A DNA stretch of 59,982 bases from an uncultured Ferrimonas sp. (GCF_947489035.1 NZ_CANLCI010000027.1:1-59982); one strand, 5' to 3'. Positions 10,885-20,233 are shown, counted from the stretch's first letter. Program-made: numbers and translations. Notes: generated by a model from the sequence alone, not told the origin.

Positions 10885-11935
10885 GGCCTTGTTGATCAAA
10901 TCCCTGCTCAAGATGCAGCTGTATCAATACATCTAATTGATTATGCAGCTGCCTGACGAACAGGCATTCCTAGCTCTATGACTTTATTCATTGCTTTCAC
11001 CCCGGCTAACGCTTCGCCAACTTGACCATCGTAGTCACGCAGGCTCAGCTTCGAGCTGATGAGTTGTTTATAACGGTACATGGCCGTTCTGACAATGAGC
11101 GAAGATGGTACTGATTATCCTCTTTCCATTGCTTCAGTTCGTCCTTCTTCTGTGCTTCGACAGCCTCATTCCTAGGGTGCCCATTTTCCCAAAAAGCCGC
11201 ATTAGAGCGAGGTGGGATTGTTGGCTTTATGCGCTTTCTTTGAAGCAGTTTGTGGCACTCTTTGGTGTCGTATGCACCATCTGCAGAAACTTGTTTTATC
11301 CGTCGACGAAGAGGGTTAAGCAAGGTCGGCAGCACTTCATTGTCCGCCACATTAACTAGGCTGACTTCAGCGGCTACAACCTCATGTATTGCTGCATCGA
11401 CTGCGAGATGCAGTTTGCGCCATGTGCGCCGCTTTTCCTTGCCGTGCTTGCGAGTTTTCCACTCTCCTTCGCCGTATACCTTGAGGCCAGTAGTATCTAC
11501 GACCAAGTGAGCCACTGGTCCTCGGCAACGATTGCGGTAGCTAACTTCAACGGTTTTAGCGCGCTTGCTGATACAGCTGTAATCCGGCGAGCTCAGGGGA
11601 ACATTCATCAGTTTGAACAGGGAATTGATGAAGCCTTCAGTTGCGCGCAATGACAGACTGAAAATGCCTTTGAGCATCAGAGCTGTTTCGACGGCGGTAT
11701 CACTAAACTGGAAGCCTCGCCCTCGACCACCGTGATGCTCTTTGCAACGCCAAGCGTTGATGGCAGATTCATCCAACCAGAAGGTTACGGAACCTCGATT
11801 TACCAGCGCTTGGTTGTACTGTTTCCAATTCGTGATTTTACGCTTCGACTTGCCCATTAACTTGTTCCATCAGTGCAACTGAAAGATCAGATCAGCGTTC
11901 GGCCAGATGGTTCCTTCTATTTAGTCAACAACGCC
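10885..11935 (-). mobile_element. IS903-like (IS5 family) insertion sequence, 1051 bp
   Basis: Both ends carry matching inverted repeats: GGCCTTGTTGATCAAAT at 10885 and, on the other strand, GGCGTTGTTGACTAAAT ending at 11935. They are flanked by a perfect 9-bp direct repeat TACTCATAG (10876-10884 and 11936-11944). IR sequence, length and 9-bp duplication fit the IS903 subgroup of the IS5 family. The insertion sits 34 bp behind the mcrC stop and about 175 bp ahead of druH. The perfect target repeat argues for a recent transposition into the island. Confidence 0.9.
10941..11857 (-). pseudogene. IS5-family (IS903-type) transposase, frameshifted near the C-terminus
   Basis: The reading frame begins at 11857 and encodes a DDE transposase, including the block HLVVDTTGLKVYGEGEW and the block VSADGAYDT. 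Near 11088 the frame is lost after HLRSLSE: one base appears to be missing compared with the expected SETAMYRYKQL. The correct C-terminal continuation (AMYRYKQLISSKLSLRDYDG and onward to a TAA at 10941-10943) is still readable in the next frame. The open frame ends at 11045 after 270 residues instead of about 305. The element is probably immobile unless helped in trans. Confidence 0.85.
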
Positions 11936-11977
11936 TACTCATAGCGTTAAGCTCGTATTTAGCATACGGGCATTCTA

Positions 11978-13312
11978 TTAACTCAAAGAGTTCATAAGCC
12001 TATTAATGCCATGTTGTTGGTTAACAACTAGGCGGCTTGTTCCATCAAGCGCGGTGGCGAAAGGTACGATCCAAAGCCGCAACGATTCACTGCCTAAGTC
12101 GTTGAACTCAAACGCACTCGGTAAAGCTGATTTAAACCCATCGTGGCTCGGATAAATTAGATACAGATCACCTTTACCGCCTAAGTACTTATGGCCATAG
12201 GCAAACATCTGATACAGGTCAGATTGAGAGACGCCATAGTTGTGTTCATTAAGGTCAAGCAGCTTCCATTTAGTGTCCAATACAATGTCGCCACCTAGAT
12301 TTGGCTTGATCAGCAGATCTGGTTTTAGCTGAAACTTGCGCTGCTTTTCGTGCCTGACTAAATACTTCGATTGGGCTTGGGTTTGTAGCGCTGCCCTACC
12401 CTCTAGCTGGCTTCGTAGTACCGAGGCCACATAGCTTTCAAACACCGATTCCATCGGAAACAACAGCGACAGTGAGTTGGTATCGCCCTTCATGCTTAAC
12501 GGTGAAAACCCCGCCAGTATAAGCTTTACCCACTCTAATGGTCCGTGGTAATCGTGCATGCCGCGGTCCAATTTTAGGGCAGCTATGTCATGGCTTACAG
12601 ATTTACTGGTCGGCACATCCACAAAGGCAAACTTCAACTCGCGCAGCAGCTTTTGATTGGATGGCAGTTTGGTGTAACTGCCAACTTTTTGCAGCGCCGT
12701 AGCGATTAGTCGATTGGCAGGCCGATTTAGCATGTACTTATCAAACTCAACATAGAACTTATGCTTGTTTACTATGTTATGGCGCAATTGTTGAGCCACC
12801 AGCAGTTTTCCTTTTTGCACCGATAAGTTGTCTTGCTGGCTTAAGTAGTCACTCTTTAGACCGCGCTTAATTAGGCGATTAACCGATTGTAAGAACTGCT
12901 GAATAAACACCTCAAGCAGTGGCATTCGCTTATTGGCCACACTAGCTTGATTGGCACTGATGTGACGAAAGCTGCCAAGGTGTTGCAGCATCAGCAACAA
13001 GGTATCCCGCGACCGCGCTTCAGCCTCTTCCTGATTTGCAGCTTTACGGCCAATCTTGGGCAAGATCTCGATGTGTTCGCCGGTTGGGGTAAACACCACG
13101 CCAACGTAGTTTTTTACCTGAATTAGCTCAACACCATAACGCTTACTTAAGCTAAGACAGCGACTTAAGTTGGACGGTTCCGCGCTTAAACAAACCCCTT
13201 TGAGGTATCGAAAGGCTCGGGCTGAGATCAGTACTGCCCTGATCTGCGATTCAAGCTGCGGCGCATCGTCTTTGCAAGCGATGTAACCATACTCAAAAAC
13301 GGTACTGTGCAT
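11978..13312 (-). CDS. mcrC: McrC-like nuclease subunit of 5-methylcytosine-specific restriction system McrBC
   Basis: The product (444 aa from this start) has the McrBC-family N-terminal region (VFEYGY onward) and a C-terminal PD-(D/E)xK nuclease core, seen as LKPDLLI followed by IVLDTKWK (Asp...Asp-x-Lys). McrC binds McrB and supplies the DNA-cutting activity against modified DNA. I chose the ATG at 13312, which overlaps the 3' end of mcrB by 20 nt and is preceded by GGGCC. Upstream in-frame ATGs at 13333, 13360 and 13375 would add 7-21 residues deeper inside mcrB without homology. Coupled translation with mcrB is likely. The IS903-like element begins 34 bp after its stop. Confidence 0.85.
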   Translation of the reverse strand: MHSTVFEYGYIACKDDAPQLESQIRAVLISARAFRYLKGVCLSAEPSNLSRCLSLSKRYGVELIQVKNYVGVVFTPTGEHIEILPKIGRKAANQEEAEARSRDTLLLMLQHLGSFRHISANQASVANKRMPLLEVFIQQFLQSVNRLIKRGLKSDYLSQQDNLSVQKGKLLVAQQLRHNIVNKHKFYVEFDKYMLNRPANRLIATALQKVGSYTKLPSNQKLLRELKFAFVDVPTSKSVSHDIAALKLDRGMHDYHGPLEWVKLILAGFSPLSMKGDTNSLSLLFPMESVFESYVASVLRSQLEGRAALQTQAQSKYLVRHEKQRKFQLKPDLLIKPNLGGDIVLDTKWKLLDLNEHNYGVSQSDLYQMFAYGHKYLGGKGDLYLIYPSHDGFKSALPSAFEFNDLGSESLRLWIVPFATALDGTSRLVVNQQHGINRLMNSLS

Positions 13313-15329
13313 GCTTAGGCCCGGTCTCAGCATTATTGTCGTCTTGTTCGTTACTATCATCGCTGTTGGAGTCACCGCTGGCTAATTCAACACCCTGATA
13401 GATACCGATGTAAGCCGATGGTTGTTGCCACACCTCGGCTTTATCCGCGGCCAAGCTGTAGTTGGTGATGGTTTCGCCGTAGCGGTTTAACTGGTGGCCT
13501 TTGCCAAATAATGTCGCTAAGTCATCAGGCTGCTGTTGTTCCTTGATGACAAACTGTAACGAGTCTGGCTTTTGATTATCTGCTAGCACCAAACGGATCT
13601 TGTCCCAATCCTCGAAGAAATACTCCTCCAACAGAGGAATTACTTTGTTCTTAAATACCGAAACCAATACTGCAAAGCTGGTTACGTTGATGAAAAACGC
13701 ATGGCCTAAGGTGTGTTCGCGATCGTAGAGGATCTCGATGCGTTTATTCAGTGCTATAAGCAGTTTCTCAAGATCGACGCCACTGACTACTTTGCCAGTT
13801 AGCAATTCAGGCTTTGGCATCATCTCTTGGAAATCGAAGCGGCGGCGCAGCGCAGTATCCATCATTGCCAACGATCGGTCGGCGGTATTCATGGTGCCAA
13901 TGATATGCAGGTTGTTTGGTACGCTAAAACGGTCGCCCGAATGGGGTAGCGTTACTTCTAGCTGTTCGTCTGCTCCCCTGCGTTTTGATGGTTCAATCAG
14001 AGTGATCAACTCACCAAAAATTTTGGAGATGTTACCACGGTTAATTTCGTCGATGACCAATACATAGTTTTGTTTATGCCGCTGCTTCGTTTCGGGAAGC
14101 TGTTTAGGCATTCGCTGTTGAAGTTCGTGTAATACGCGCACGAAGTAGCTCGCGTGTTGACGAGCCAGGCCAGACACCGAGTCGTTCTTTTTAATCTCTT
14201 GTCTTTTAGTCACGCCCGCCAAATACAGGGTTCGTAAGTCCTCGAACTTCATGATTGGTAGCGAGCCCCAACTGTCACCGCCATAGCGAAAACCGCTGTC
14301 TTCAATTGCAACGATAGCGCAGGCGTCGGTGAGCTTAAAACCTTTGTCTTCACCATCCTCAACCGCCAGCTTAAACTCCCCTAGTGCCAATTCGAAGCGC
14401 TGCTCGGCATCAAGCGATGCTTGGTCTTTTTGGCTATCCATGGAGTTACGTTTAGCGTCGTTGGAGATGGCCTTGAAGATGCCCTCTTTTACACCATAAC
14501 TTACTTGATTATCTGCGGTCGCGCTGGCAGACAACCCTTCAACAAACTCTTCATAGCCGTAGCTTTGGTGAAAGGTCACAAAGCGGATGCGCTTTTCGGC
14601 AATTAGCCGCTCATATTCCGCTTTAAGAGCATCACGGTTATCCCAAGTGAAAATTGGTTCAGCAGCTAAGACCGCCGCTTCAATGGTGTGATAGGTTTTG
14701 CCGGTACCAGGGGGCCCATAGAGGATTTGGTTGGTTGCAACGTCAGTAGTCGAAGGGCTTGCACTGAGTTCATCTACAGGTACTCCCTTCAGGGTATCTT
14801 CCTCAAAGTCGACTAAATTCAGGCCACTCGCGACTTGTGCGTAGCTCAGCTCAAATCGATTGATCGCTTCAACGGTCCAATCCACTAGTTCTGAGAAACT
14901 CATTGCTAGGGCTTCGGAAGGCGTAAGCGATGCCACAATCCCTGATTGCTCGTAACTGTCTCGAATCCCTTCATACGAATCTCGCAGTGGCTTCGAGGCA
15001 TTAACGGTATCGATTTTTACCCCAAACCGGTCAGATGCGATATGCACGGTGTAAGCCAATTCCTTAGGTGCCGACGCTGCAGGGTAGATTTTGGCCCACA
15101 AGTAAGAGAAGAAATTCCCGCCTTGGTTGACTGGGCTACGGCGGATCTTGACATGACCTTGCGGAAATAAGCGTTTTTGAACCGTTTCCGCCCAGTCGTT
15201 AACGATGTTGTAGGCGGTTTTTAACTCGTCGTAATCCTTTTCTTGCTGTGGGTCATCTTTGACGCTTTTCTTGCCTTGCCATTTGTTTAGCAACGCTACG
15301 TGTTGCTGGGTGAAATACGGCTTGTTCAT
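13293..15329 (-). CDS. mcrB: McrB-like GTP-dependent AAA+ motor of the McrBC restriction system
   Basis: This 678-aa protein has an N-terminal DNA-recognition-type region (about residues 1-195, perhaps a DUF3578-like domain). An AAA+ domain follows, with Walker A YGPPGTGKT (about 204-212), Walker B VLVIDEINRGNISKIFGEL, and the McrB hallmark IGTMNTADRSL, where AAA+ GTPases of this group carry the Asn-Thr-x-Asp element. It would translocate DNA and activate McrC at modified sites. AGGGAT before the ATG is a plausible ribosome-binding site. The gene is separated from the upstream Zorya-like operon by 317 bp, so it probably has its own transcription signals. Confidence 0.88.
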   Translation of the reverse strand: MNKPYFTQQHVALLNKWQGKKSVKDDPQQEKDYDELKTAYNIVNDWAETVQKRLFPQGHVKIRRSPVNQGGNFFSYLWAKIYPAASAPKELAYTVHIASDRFGVKIDTVNASKPLRDSYEGIRDSYEQSGIVASLTPSEALAMSFSELVDWTVEAINRFELSYAQVASGLNLVDFEEDTLKGVPVDELSASPSTTDVATNQILYGPPGTGKTYHTIEAAVLAAEPIFTWDNRDALKAEYERLIAEKRIRFVTFHQSYGYEEFVEGLSASATADNQVSYGVKEGIFKAISNDAKRNSMDSQKDQASLDAEQRFELALGEFKLAVEDGEDKGFKLTDACAIVAIEDSGFRYGGDSWGSLPIMKFEDLRTLYLAGVTKRQEIKKNDSVSGLARQHASYFVRVLHELQQRMPKQLPETKQRHKQNYVLVIDEINRGNISKIFGELITLIEPSKRRGADEQLEVTLPHSGDRFSVPNNLHIIGTMNTADRSLAMMDTALRRRFDFQEMMPKPELLTGKVVSGVDLEKLLIALNKRIEILYDREHTLGHAFFINVTSFAVLVSVFKNKVIPLLEEYFFEDWDKIRLVLADNQKPDSLQFVIKEQQQPDDLATLFGKGHQLNRYGETITNYSLAADKAEVWQQPSAYIGIYQGVELASGDSNSDDSNEQDDNNAETGPKHAQYRF

Positions 15330-15345
15330 TGTTCATCCCTAAAAC

Positions 15346-15369
15346 AAAGCACGCCGATGGCCGTGCTTT
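15346..15369 (-). terminator. Hairpin with T-rich tail just upstream of mcrB
   Basis: A perfect 8-bp stem, AAAGCACG (15346-15353) and CGTGCTTT (15362-15369), is followed on the minus strand by TTTGTTTT. It could terminate transcripts arriving from the Zorya-like operon. It lies only 17 bp from the mcrB start codon, so it may instead be a leader structure controlling mcrBC. The T-run is interrupted, which lowers confidence. Confidence 0.5.
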
Positions 15370-15382
15370 ATGGTGGTTAACT

Positions 15383-15646
15383 TGTAGTGGTCAACTAAAT
15401 TTGGCCACTACTACCAATCCGGTAATTGCAGACGCAATTGATGAAACAGGATTAAGACCCATTGCGGGCAGCCTGTTAATGCGTCGGGTACTCGATACCA
15501 TCTAACGAATTAGGCACCGCAACCGCGTAACTCATCAGGGTCACGATAAGAGTCGACTCAAAGGCCGAATGTAGAGCGGCAGTCCGAACCTTTGATCTCT
15601 GTGAAGTTGAATCATATTGACGCTGGTGGAGATCCATGTAGCCGAG
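15383..15646. other. Intergenic region between zorB3 and mcrB with a solo IS3-type end
   Basis: Bases 15383-15408 match the terminal repeat of the IS3-family element at the left edge (1031-1058) at about 21 of 26 positions, including TGTAGTGG, ACTAAA and TGGCCAC. The same stretch is itself nearly palindromic (GTAGTGG...CCACTAC). The following 240 bp contain no open reading frame I can support, and I did not recognise their origin. The likeliest reading is a decayed IS scar inside the island, separating the motor operon from mcrBC. Confidence 0.45.
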
Positions 15647-16600
15647 TTAAAGCTCAACGGAACTTACGTTGCTGAACTCAAAATTTCCTTCCAACGCCTC
15701 TTCAACTTCGGTTGTTGAAGGTGGTGACATGATGAAACGAAAATCGATTCGCCGATTCTTCGGATCGCTAGTTGGCTCTGGATACTCATGCCCTTTTACT
15801 GGGCGGTCGTCGCCATAACCACTGACGCTAAATATTGGTTGGAATTGAGGGTTAACCATCTCTTTTAACAATTTTGTGTCATCCACCAGTTTATTAAAGG
15901 TGTAGTTTGCACGAGCAGTAGACAGTACTCGATTGCTGGCAAACTGGTTAAGCAACGCCCCACGAATCGGCACATTATCAGTATGGCCCTCAATAAAAAC
16001 AGAATTTAGCATCCCTTTGGTATCCGGAAGGCACTGCAGTTCCGATGGTTGCTGTGCTGAATAGCACGGAAGGATCTGCGCCAAAATGCTAGATACCGTG
16101 TTAAGACGCTTCAGATAACCAGTCTCTAACGCAGCCTCGCCCGTTGGAAACAAAATAGCGTCTTCACCCAAACGCATTACACCATGCTCGAAGTCCATAT
16201 CCACGGTTAAGCCATTTTTTTGCAGTGCATACTTAATCGTTTTCAGTAATTGCTTGCGCTCCTCTACTCCTTGGATGATCTCAGACAAATAGCCTCGTGC
16301 TGCATTTCGCTCCTTGGCAAGCTTGTTGTTGGTGGCCTCAAGATCATCTTTTAGCTTTTCCAGTTCGCTATTCTTAACCTCGAGTTCTAGTGCTCGTCGG
16401 TTCAGCTGTACTTCCTGTTGCTTAAGCTTCTTAAGTTGAGCTTGATACTGTAATTCTTTTTTTAAGCTGTCTTCATTTGCTGACATCAGCGAGATCAAAA
16501 AGACAGCCAGCAGAATGATAAAAACAAAAATAAGCCCTGCCATAATGTCTGACATTGACAAGATATAGCTATTTTCATCGTTGTATTTTTTTGTCTTCAT
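15647..16600 (-). CDS. ZorB-like stator subunit with OmpA-type peptidoglycan-binding domain (ZorB3)
   Basis: This 317-aa protein has a single N-terminal membrane helix (about residues 16-40) opening with SDIMAGLIFVFIILL. Its Asp18 is the position expected to be the proton-binding Asp of MotB/ExbD/ZorB proteins. A charged coiled-coil linker (about 45-105) follows, then an OmpA-family domain with EGHTDNVPI, LSTARA, SGYGDDRPV and NRRIDFRF. It is a close paralogue of ZorB2 but has a longer linker and C-terminal tail. The start ATG overlaps the stop of the preceding gene (ATGA at 16597-16600). It is the last gene of the coupled operon. It would anchor a ZorA ring to the cell wall. Confidence 0.8.
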   Translation of the reverse strand: MKTKKYNDENSYILSMSDIMAGLIFVFIILLAVFLISLMSANEDSLKKELQYQAQLKKLKQQEVQLNRRALELEVKNSELEKLKDDLEATNNKLAKERNAARGYLSEIIQGVEERKQLLKTIKYALQKNGLTVDMDFEHGVMRLGEDAILFPTGEAALETGYLKRLNTVSSILAQILPCYSAQQPSELQCLPDTKGMLNSVFIEGHTDNVPIRGALLNQFASNRVLSTARANYTFNKLVDDTKLLKEMVNPQFQPIFSVSGYGDDRPVKGHEYPEPTSDPKNRRIDFRFIMSPPSTTEVEEALEGNFEFSNVSSVEL

Positions 16601-17568
16601 CCGTTGTTAACCATGTACTCAGAGCGTTTGGGTGTAAAACCAGTAACTTTTTTCAACAAGTAGGACACTGGGTATTGCCAAATCCCTGCACGGCTTAACG
16701 ATATACCCATATTTGGCTTCATCATTGGCAGTTTTGCGATGAGATCGTGTGCCGGATAGCTATGCTTTGCTGCATTAAAAATGTAGCCCTTTTCACCATT
16801 TGCACTGTAGACAATAATTACTTGGTCAAATCGGATAACGATGTACGCTTTTCCATCATCCAGTGCCTCATGTGACTGGCAAGAGGGCACTTTATTTAAT
16901 ACGCTGACGTACTGGTCAAAAGCACAAAAAATCTGAATGTTGCGAACTACACCGGCTTCAACATAGGTGTCAAAAAACGCGTTAACCCAACGACTGTTTC
17001 CTATATCAAATTCCGATTCACTGTACTTTCGAAAGCTAGAGAACTTCGATGCGAGGTATTGTTGGCGTTTTTTAACCAAGCCATCAGGCTTAGTGTTACT
17101 ATAGGTTGTTACAACCTGCTTGATTACCCTACGATTTCTCGCATTTGTATCAGATCGACGGGCTACCGTACTTACCGCGAGGATAATATCAGACGCGATT
17201 TCGATGATGTCTAAATCAATATCCATACTCACTAGGTTATCAATATTGCTTAACAACACTTCGTAGCTAATTACATCTACTCTCTGTTCAAATAGCACAG
17301 TTGCCCGCGGCCAAAAACCATCAAAGTCAAACACATTGCCAACCCGCTCTCGAACACTAGGCGCCAACACACAAAGATGAGCGATTACTCGCTGGGCGTA
17401 CAACGAAATGTTGGGCAACGAAAAAGCATCGCCTTCAACAAGACGTTTTACGTGAGAGTAGCCAAGCGTAAGCTCTTCCTCTGTAGGAGACCAACTTTTA
17501 CCAAATAGACGCTCTTCAACATTTGAAGACACCTTCGACAACAATGTTGGTGATGCATTATTTTTCAT
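16597..17568 (-). CDS. Unknown 323-aa protein between two ZorB genes
   Basis: I do not recognise a family. The protein looks soluble and basic, with a helical N-terminal half and a beta-rich C-terminal half (AYIVIRFDQVIIVYSANGE, then GIWQYPVSYLL). That layout vaguely recalls the C-terminus of EH-signature proteins such as ZorC, but the signature Glu and His are not evident, so the link is weak. The ATG at 17568 overlaps the zorB2 stop as TGATG. A TTG one codon upstream (17571) is the other candidate start. The stop overlaps zorB3 by 4 nt. Strict coupling to two stator genes suggests a dedicated partner of the second motor. Confidence 0.6.
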   Translation of the reverse strand: MKNNASPTLLSKVSSNVEERLFGKSWSPTEEELTLGYSHVKRLVEGDAFSLPNISLYAQRVIAHLCVLAPSVRERVGNVFDFDGFWPRATVLFEQRVDVISYEVLLSNIDNLVSMDIDLDIIEIASDIILAVSTVARRSDTNARNRRVIKQVVTTYSNTKPDGLVKKRQQYLASKFSSFRKYSESEFDIGNSRWVNAFFDTYVEAGVVRNIQIFCAFDQYVSVLNKVPSCQSHEALDDGKAYIVIRFDQVIIVYSANGEKGYIFNAAKHSYPAHDLIAKLPMMKPNMGISLSRAGIWQYPVSYLLKKVTGFTPKRSEYMVNNG

Positions 17569-18344
17569 CAAAAATTACCTTCCATCGCCTTTTGAGCTTC
17601 TGTCGTGGTTGGCGGGGTCATGATTAAGCGGAAATCAATACGGCGATTGATAGGGTCATTTTTCGGGTAGTCGTATTCGTGCCCAGGTACTGGACGCCCT
17701 TCCCCATAGCCACTTACGCTAATAATGGGTTGCTCGGACACGTTAACCATTGTTACCAATACCGGCTGTAGTGTAGTGATTTCGCGATAAGTAAACATTG
17801 CACGACTAGAAGACAAGGCCAGATTGTCTTTATATTTTAGTGCCAAGCGGCCAACGATTGGTACGTTATCGGTATGCCCCTCAATAAATACAGAATCAAC
17901 TTTACCCTTGGTGTCTTCTAAACACTTGCCATTGTTTGGTTGATTATCGCCATAGCAAGGCAGGATTTCTGCTAAAACTTCGGCAACTACAGCTAGACGC
18001 TCTAACTGTTCGGTATTTAGATCCGCTGAGCCAGTATTAAAGCGAATCGCGTTCTCGTTTAATCGTAAAACGCCATGCTCAAGATCGACATCCACTTCAA
18101 TGCTGCGCTTTGCCAACAGCTCCTTAACATCCTCTAACAGAGATCTGCGCATCTGATCGTTTTCTTGTAGATCACTAACGATTCCATTGAGTTGCTTTAA
18201 TTTCTCGTCTTGTTCTCGAGAGGCAACTAAGAAGTCAACGACGAAGATCGCAAGAGTAATAATAAAGATGAACATCAAACCAGCCATGATGTCAGAAACT
18301 GACATCATGTAGTTTGACTCATCACTGTGGCGCCTGTAACTCAC
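17568..18344 (-). CDS. ZorB-like stator subunit with OmpA-type domain (ZorB2)
   Basis: This 258-aa protein has one N-terminal membrane helix (about residues 16-40, SDIMAGLMFIFIITLAIF; Asp18 is the expected proton carrier). A short linker and an OmpA-family peptidoglycan-binding domain follow, with EGHTDNVPI, LSSSRA, SGYGEGRPV and NRRIDFRL. The GTG start at 18344 overlaps the zorA2 stop (GTGA), and its own stop overlaps the next gene. N-terminal helix and C-terminal tail (PPTTTEAQKAMEGNF) closely resemble ZorB3. It should pair with ZorA2 as a wall-anchored proton channel of the Zorya type. Confidence 0.82.
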   Translation of the reverse strand: MSYRRHSDESNYMMSVSDIMAGLMFIFIITLAIFVVDFLVASREQDEKLKQLNGIVSDLQENDQMRRSLLEDVKELLAKRSIEVDVDLEHGVLRLNENAIRFNTGSADLNTEQLERLAVVAEVLAEILPCYGDNQPNNGKCLEDTKGKVDSVFIEGHTDNVPIVGRLALKYKDNLALSSSRAMFTYREITTLQPVLVTMVNVSEQPIISVSGYGEGRPVPGHEYDYPKNDPINRRIDFRLIMTPPTTTEAQKAMEGNF

Positions 18345-20233
18345 GCTTCAGTGGCCTTTCGCAATTCGTTACGGGATAGGTCATTTACCAAGTCGCCAAT
18401 CTCGTTAGTCGCATCAATAAGATTATTAGCAACATGGGCCGCTTTACCATCCATATCAACTAGTCGATCGTTGGCATGAGCTACATACTGCTCAAGCCCA
18501 TGATTCAACTGCTTGAATGCGCCAACAATAGAAGACTCTAACTGACCAGAAAGCCCTGCTTGAGAGTCTATAGCTGTTCTCAATTGCTCGGTTGCGCTTG
18601 CGATTGAACGATTAGACTCATTTGTCGAGTCAGCAGTAGAGCGCATTTTTTCCACGAGTTCTTGGAATAAACGCATGGTTTCGTCATTTTGTTTATTGGC
18701 GTAAACAAAATCTGCCGATGTTTGATCTAAGTGCAACAGAGTATTAGATAGGTTTTCTAGGTTACCATTGCTCAATTGGTTAAGCTCTTTAAACGCTGAA
18801 ACGCTGTCTCTGACTTCACTATTCATCTGATCGAAACCAGTCAACACTGAAGGCAGAGTTGCAAGCGAATCTGCCACTGCTGATTCCGCCCCTTTAATTT
18901 CCTCAGTAAGTTTCGATACTTGTTCGCTTAAGCTAGACGATACTTGTTCGAGCATTGGCGGCAGCATCTCATCAGTGAGAGCTTGATAGCGGCGAAGCGA
19001 CTCTTGCATGTTTTGATCGGCCACACCGGAAATCTTTTCAGGGATCTGTTCGAATTCAGCAGAAATCTGACCCATGGTGGAGCCATAGCTTGCAGCCATG
19101 TCCGACATTTGTCGCTGTAAAACTTTGATCATCGACTGCACTGTACTGTCGACATTAACGATAATTTTCTGCTCGCGTTCCGCCATCTCTGCGACCGCAA
19201 CATTCAACTTTTCGACCAGCCCGGTTACTGACTTTTCAATGTTTACACTTAATGTGGATGTAGCGCTAAGAGTTCGCTCTTGTGCTTGCGTTAAGCTTTC
19301 GACATTAACCTTTAAGCTCTCGCTCATCTGCGCCAACACATCGCCAATTTGGTCGATCTCTTTCCCGGCAGATTGCAACAATGTTTCTCGGAATTCCTTT
19401 GATACCCGAGAAATGGTTTCGTCGGTAATCCGCTGTTGATCCAACTGGAAGTCCGACAACGCTTTAGTTTGCGCTTCAGTCGCCTCTAACTGCAAACTCG
19501 CGAGTTTATCGGAGTCCATAAACTCAATATGGGATGACAGGTAGTCACTGAATTCTTTGACCGCTTTTTCCAGTTGGTGGAATCTATCTTTCTCAAACCA
19601 CGAAAAAATCATGGAGCAAATGATACCGACAACAGATGTTGTAAAGGCGATGCTCGCGCCAGAAAGCAAAGGATTCAGTGATTGTTTTGCCGCATCAATG
19701 TCAGATGAGCTTAACCCGATCGACGCTTCGCCAATACCGATCATTAATCCAACAAAGGTAAACAGTAAACCCGCACCTGTAAGCGTATTAGGGATCGCCG
19801 TGTACTGCCTTAAGTTGATAACAGGTTCGACAATAGACTCCATATTGAATACCGAGCTGACCTGAAGAGTGTTACGCAACGCCGGTGCTTGTTCAGGCTT
19901 ACGGCTGTAGTCCACATCGGGCAACTGCATACTGCGTTCGTAAGATTTCCAAGATGGTTTTAAGCAGTCGACCTCAGTAATTACTGACTTCATTGTCGTG
20001 TAGTTCTGAAAAGCAATTGACGCAGCGTTTGGCTGCCACTCTAGTTCCATCGCGTCACCGTTATCATCGTACTCAACTTTGGTCTTAAACTGGTTAAGTT
20101 CGTCATTTACAGACTGTAAGGATCGGACAAGGTGCCCTGTTTTCATTTTCAACAACATGCCCGACACAAGCGCAAATACCACGATAATTGTGCTAAACCC
20201 GAGTGTTAACGGGTCTTGAAAAATTGTTCCCAT
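18341..20233 (-). CDS. ZorA-like MotA/TolQ/ExbB-family proton channel (ZorA2)
   Basis: This 630-aa protein has predicted membrane segments at about residues 9-28, 147-170 (IPNTLTGAGLLFTFVGLMIG) and 190-213 (GASIAFTTSVVGIICSMIFS). A roughly 400-residue cytoplasmic tail rich in heptad-like Ser/Leu/Gln/Glu repeats follows, as in ZorA, whose tail carries the phage-sensing signal into the cell. Its loop between helices 1 and 2 is longer than in ZorA1, and the two proteins are clearly different in sequence. The ATG overlaps the stop of the EH-like gene (TGATG), and its stop overlaps zorB2. Confidence 0.82.
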   Translation of the reverse strand: MGTIFQDPLTLGFSTIIVVFALVSGMLLKMKTGHLVRSLQSVNDELNQFKTKVEYDDNGDAMELEWQPNAASIAFQNYTTMKSVITEVDCLKPSWKSYERSMQLPDVDYSRKPEQAPALRNTLQVSSVFNMESIVEPVINLRQYTAIPNTLTGAGLLFTFVGLMIGIGEASIGLSSSDIDAAKQSLNPLLSGASIAFTTSVVGIICSMIFSWFEKDRFHQLEKAVKEFSDYLSSHIEFMDSDKLASLQLEATEAQTKALSDFQLDQQRITDETISRVSKEFRETLLQSAGKEIDQIGDVLAQMSESLKVNVESLTQAQERTLSATSTLSVNIEKSVTGLVEKLNVAVAEMAEREQKIIVNVDSTVQSMIKVLQRQMSDMAASYGSTMGQISAEFEQIPEKISGVADQNMQESLRRYQALTDEMLPPMLEQVSSSLSEQVSKLTEEIKGAESAVADSLATLPSVLTGFDQMNSEVRDSVSAFKELNQLSNGNLENLSNTLLHLDQTSADFVYANKQNDETMRLFQELVEKMRSTADSTNESNRSIASATEQLRTAIDSQAGLSGQLESSIVGAFKQLNHGLEQYVAHANDRLVDMDGKAAHVANNLIDATNEIGDLVNDLSRNELRKATEA

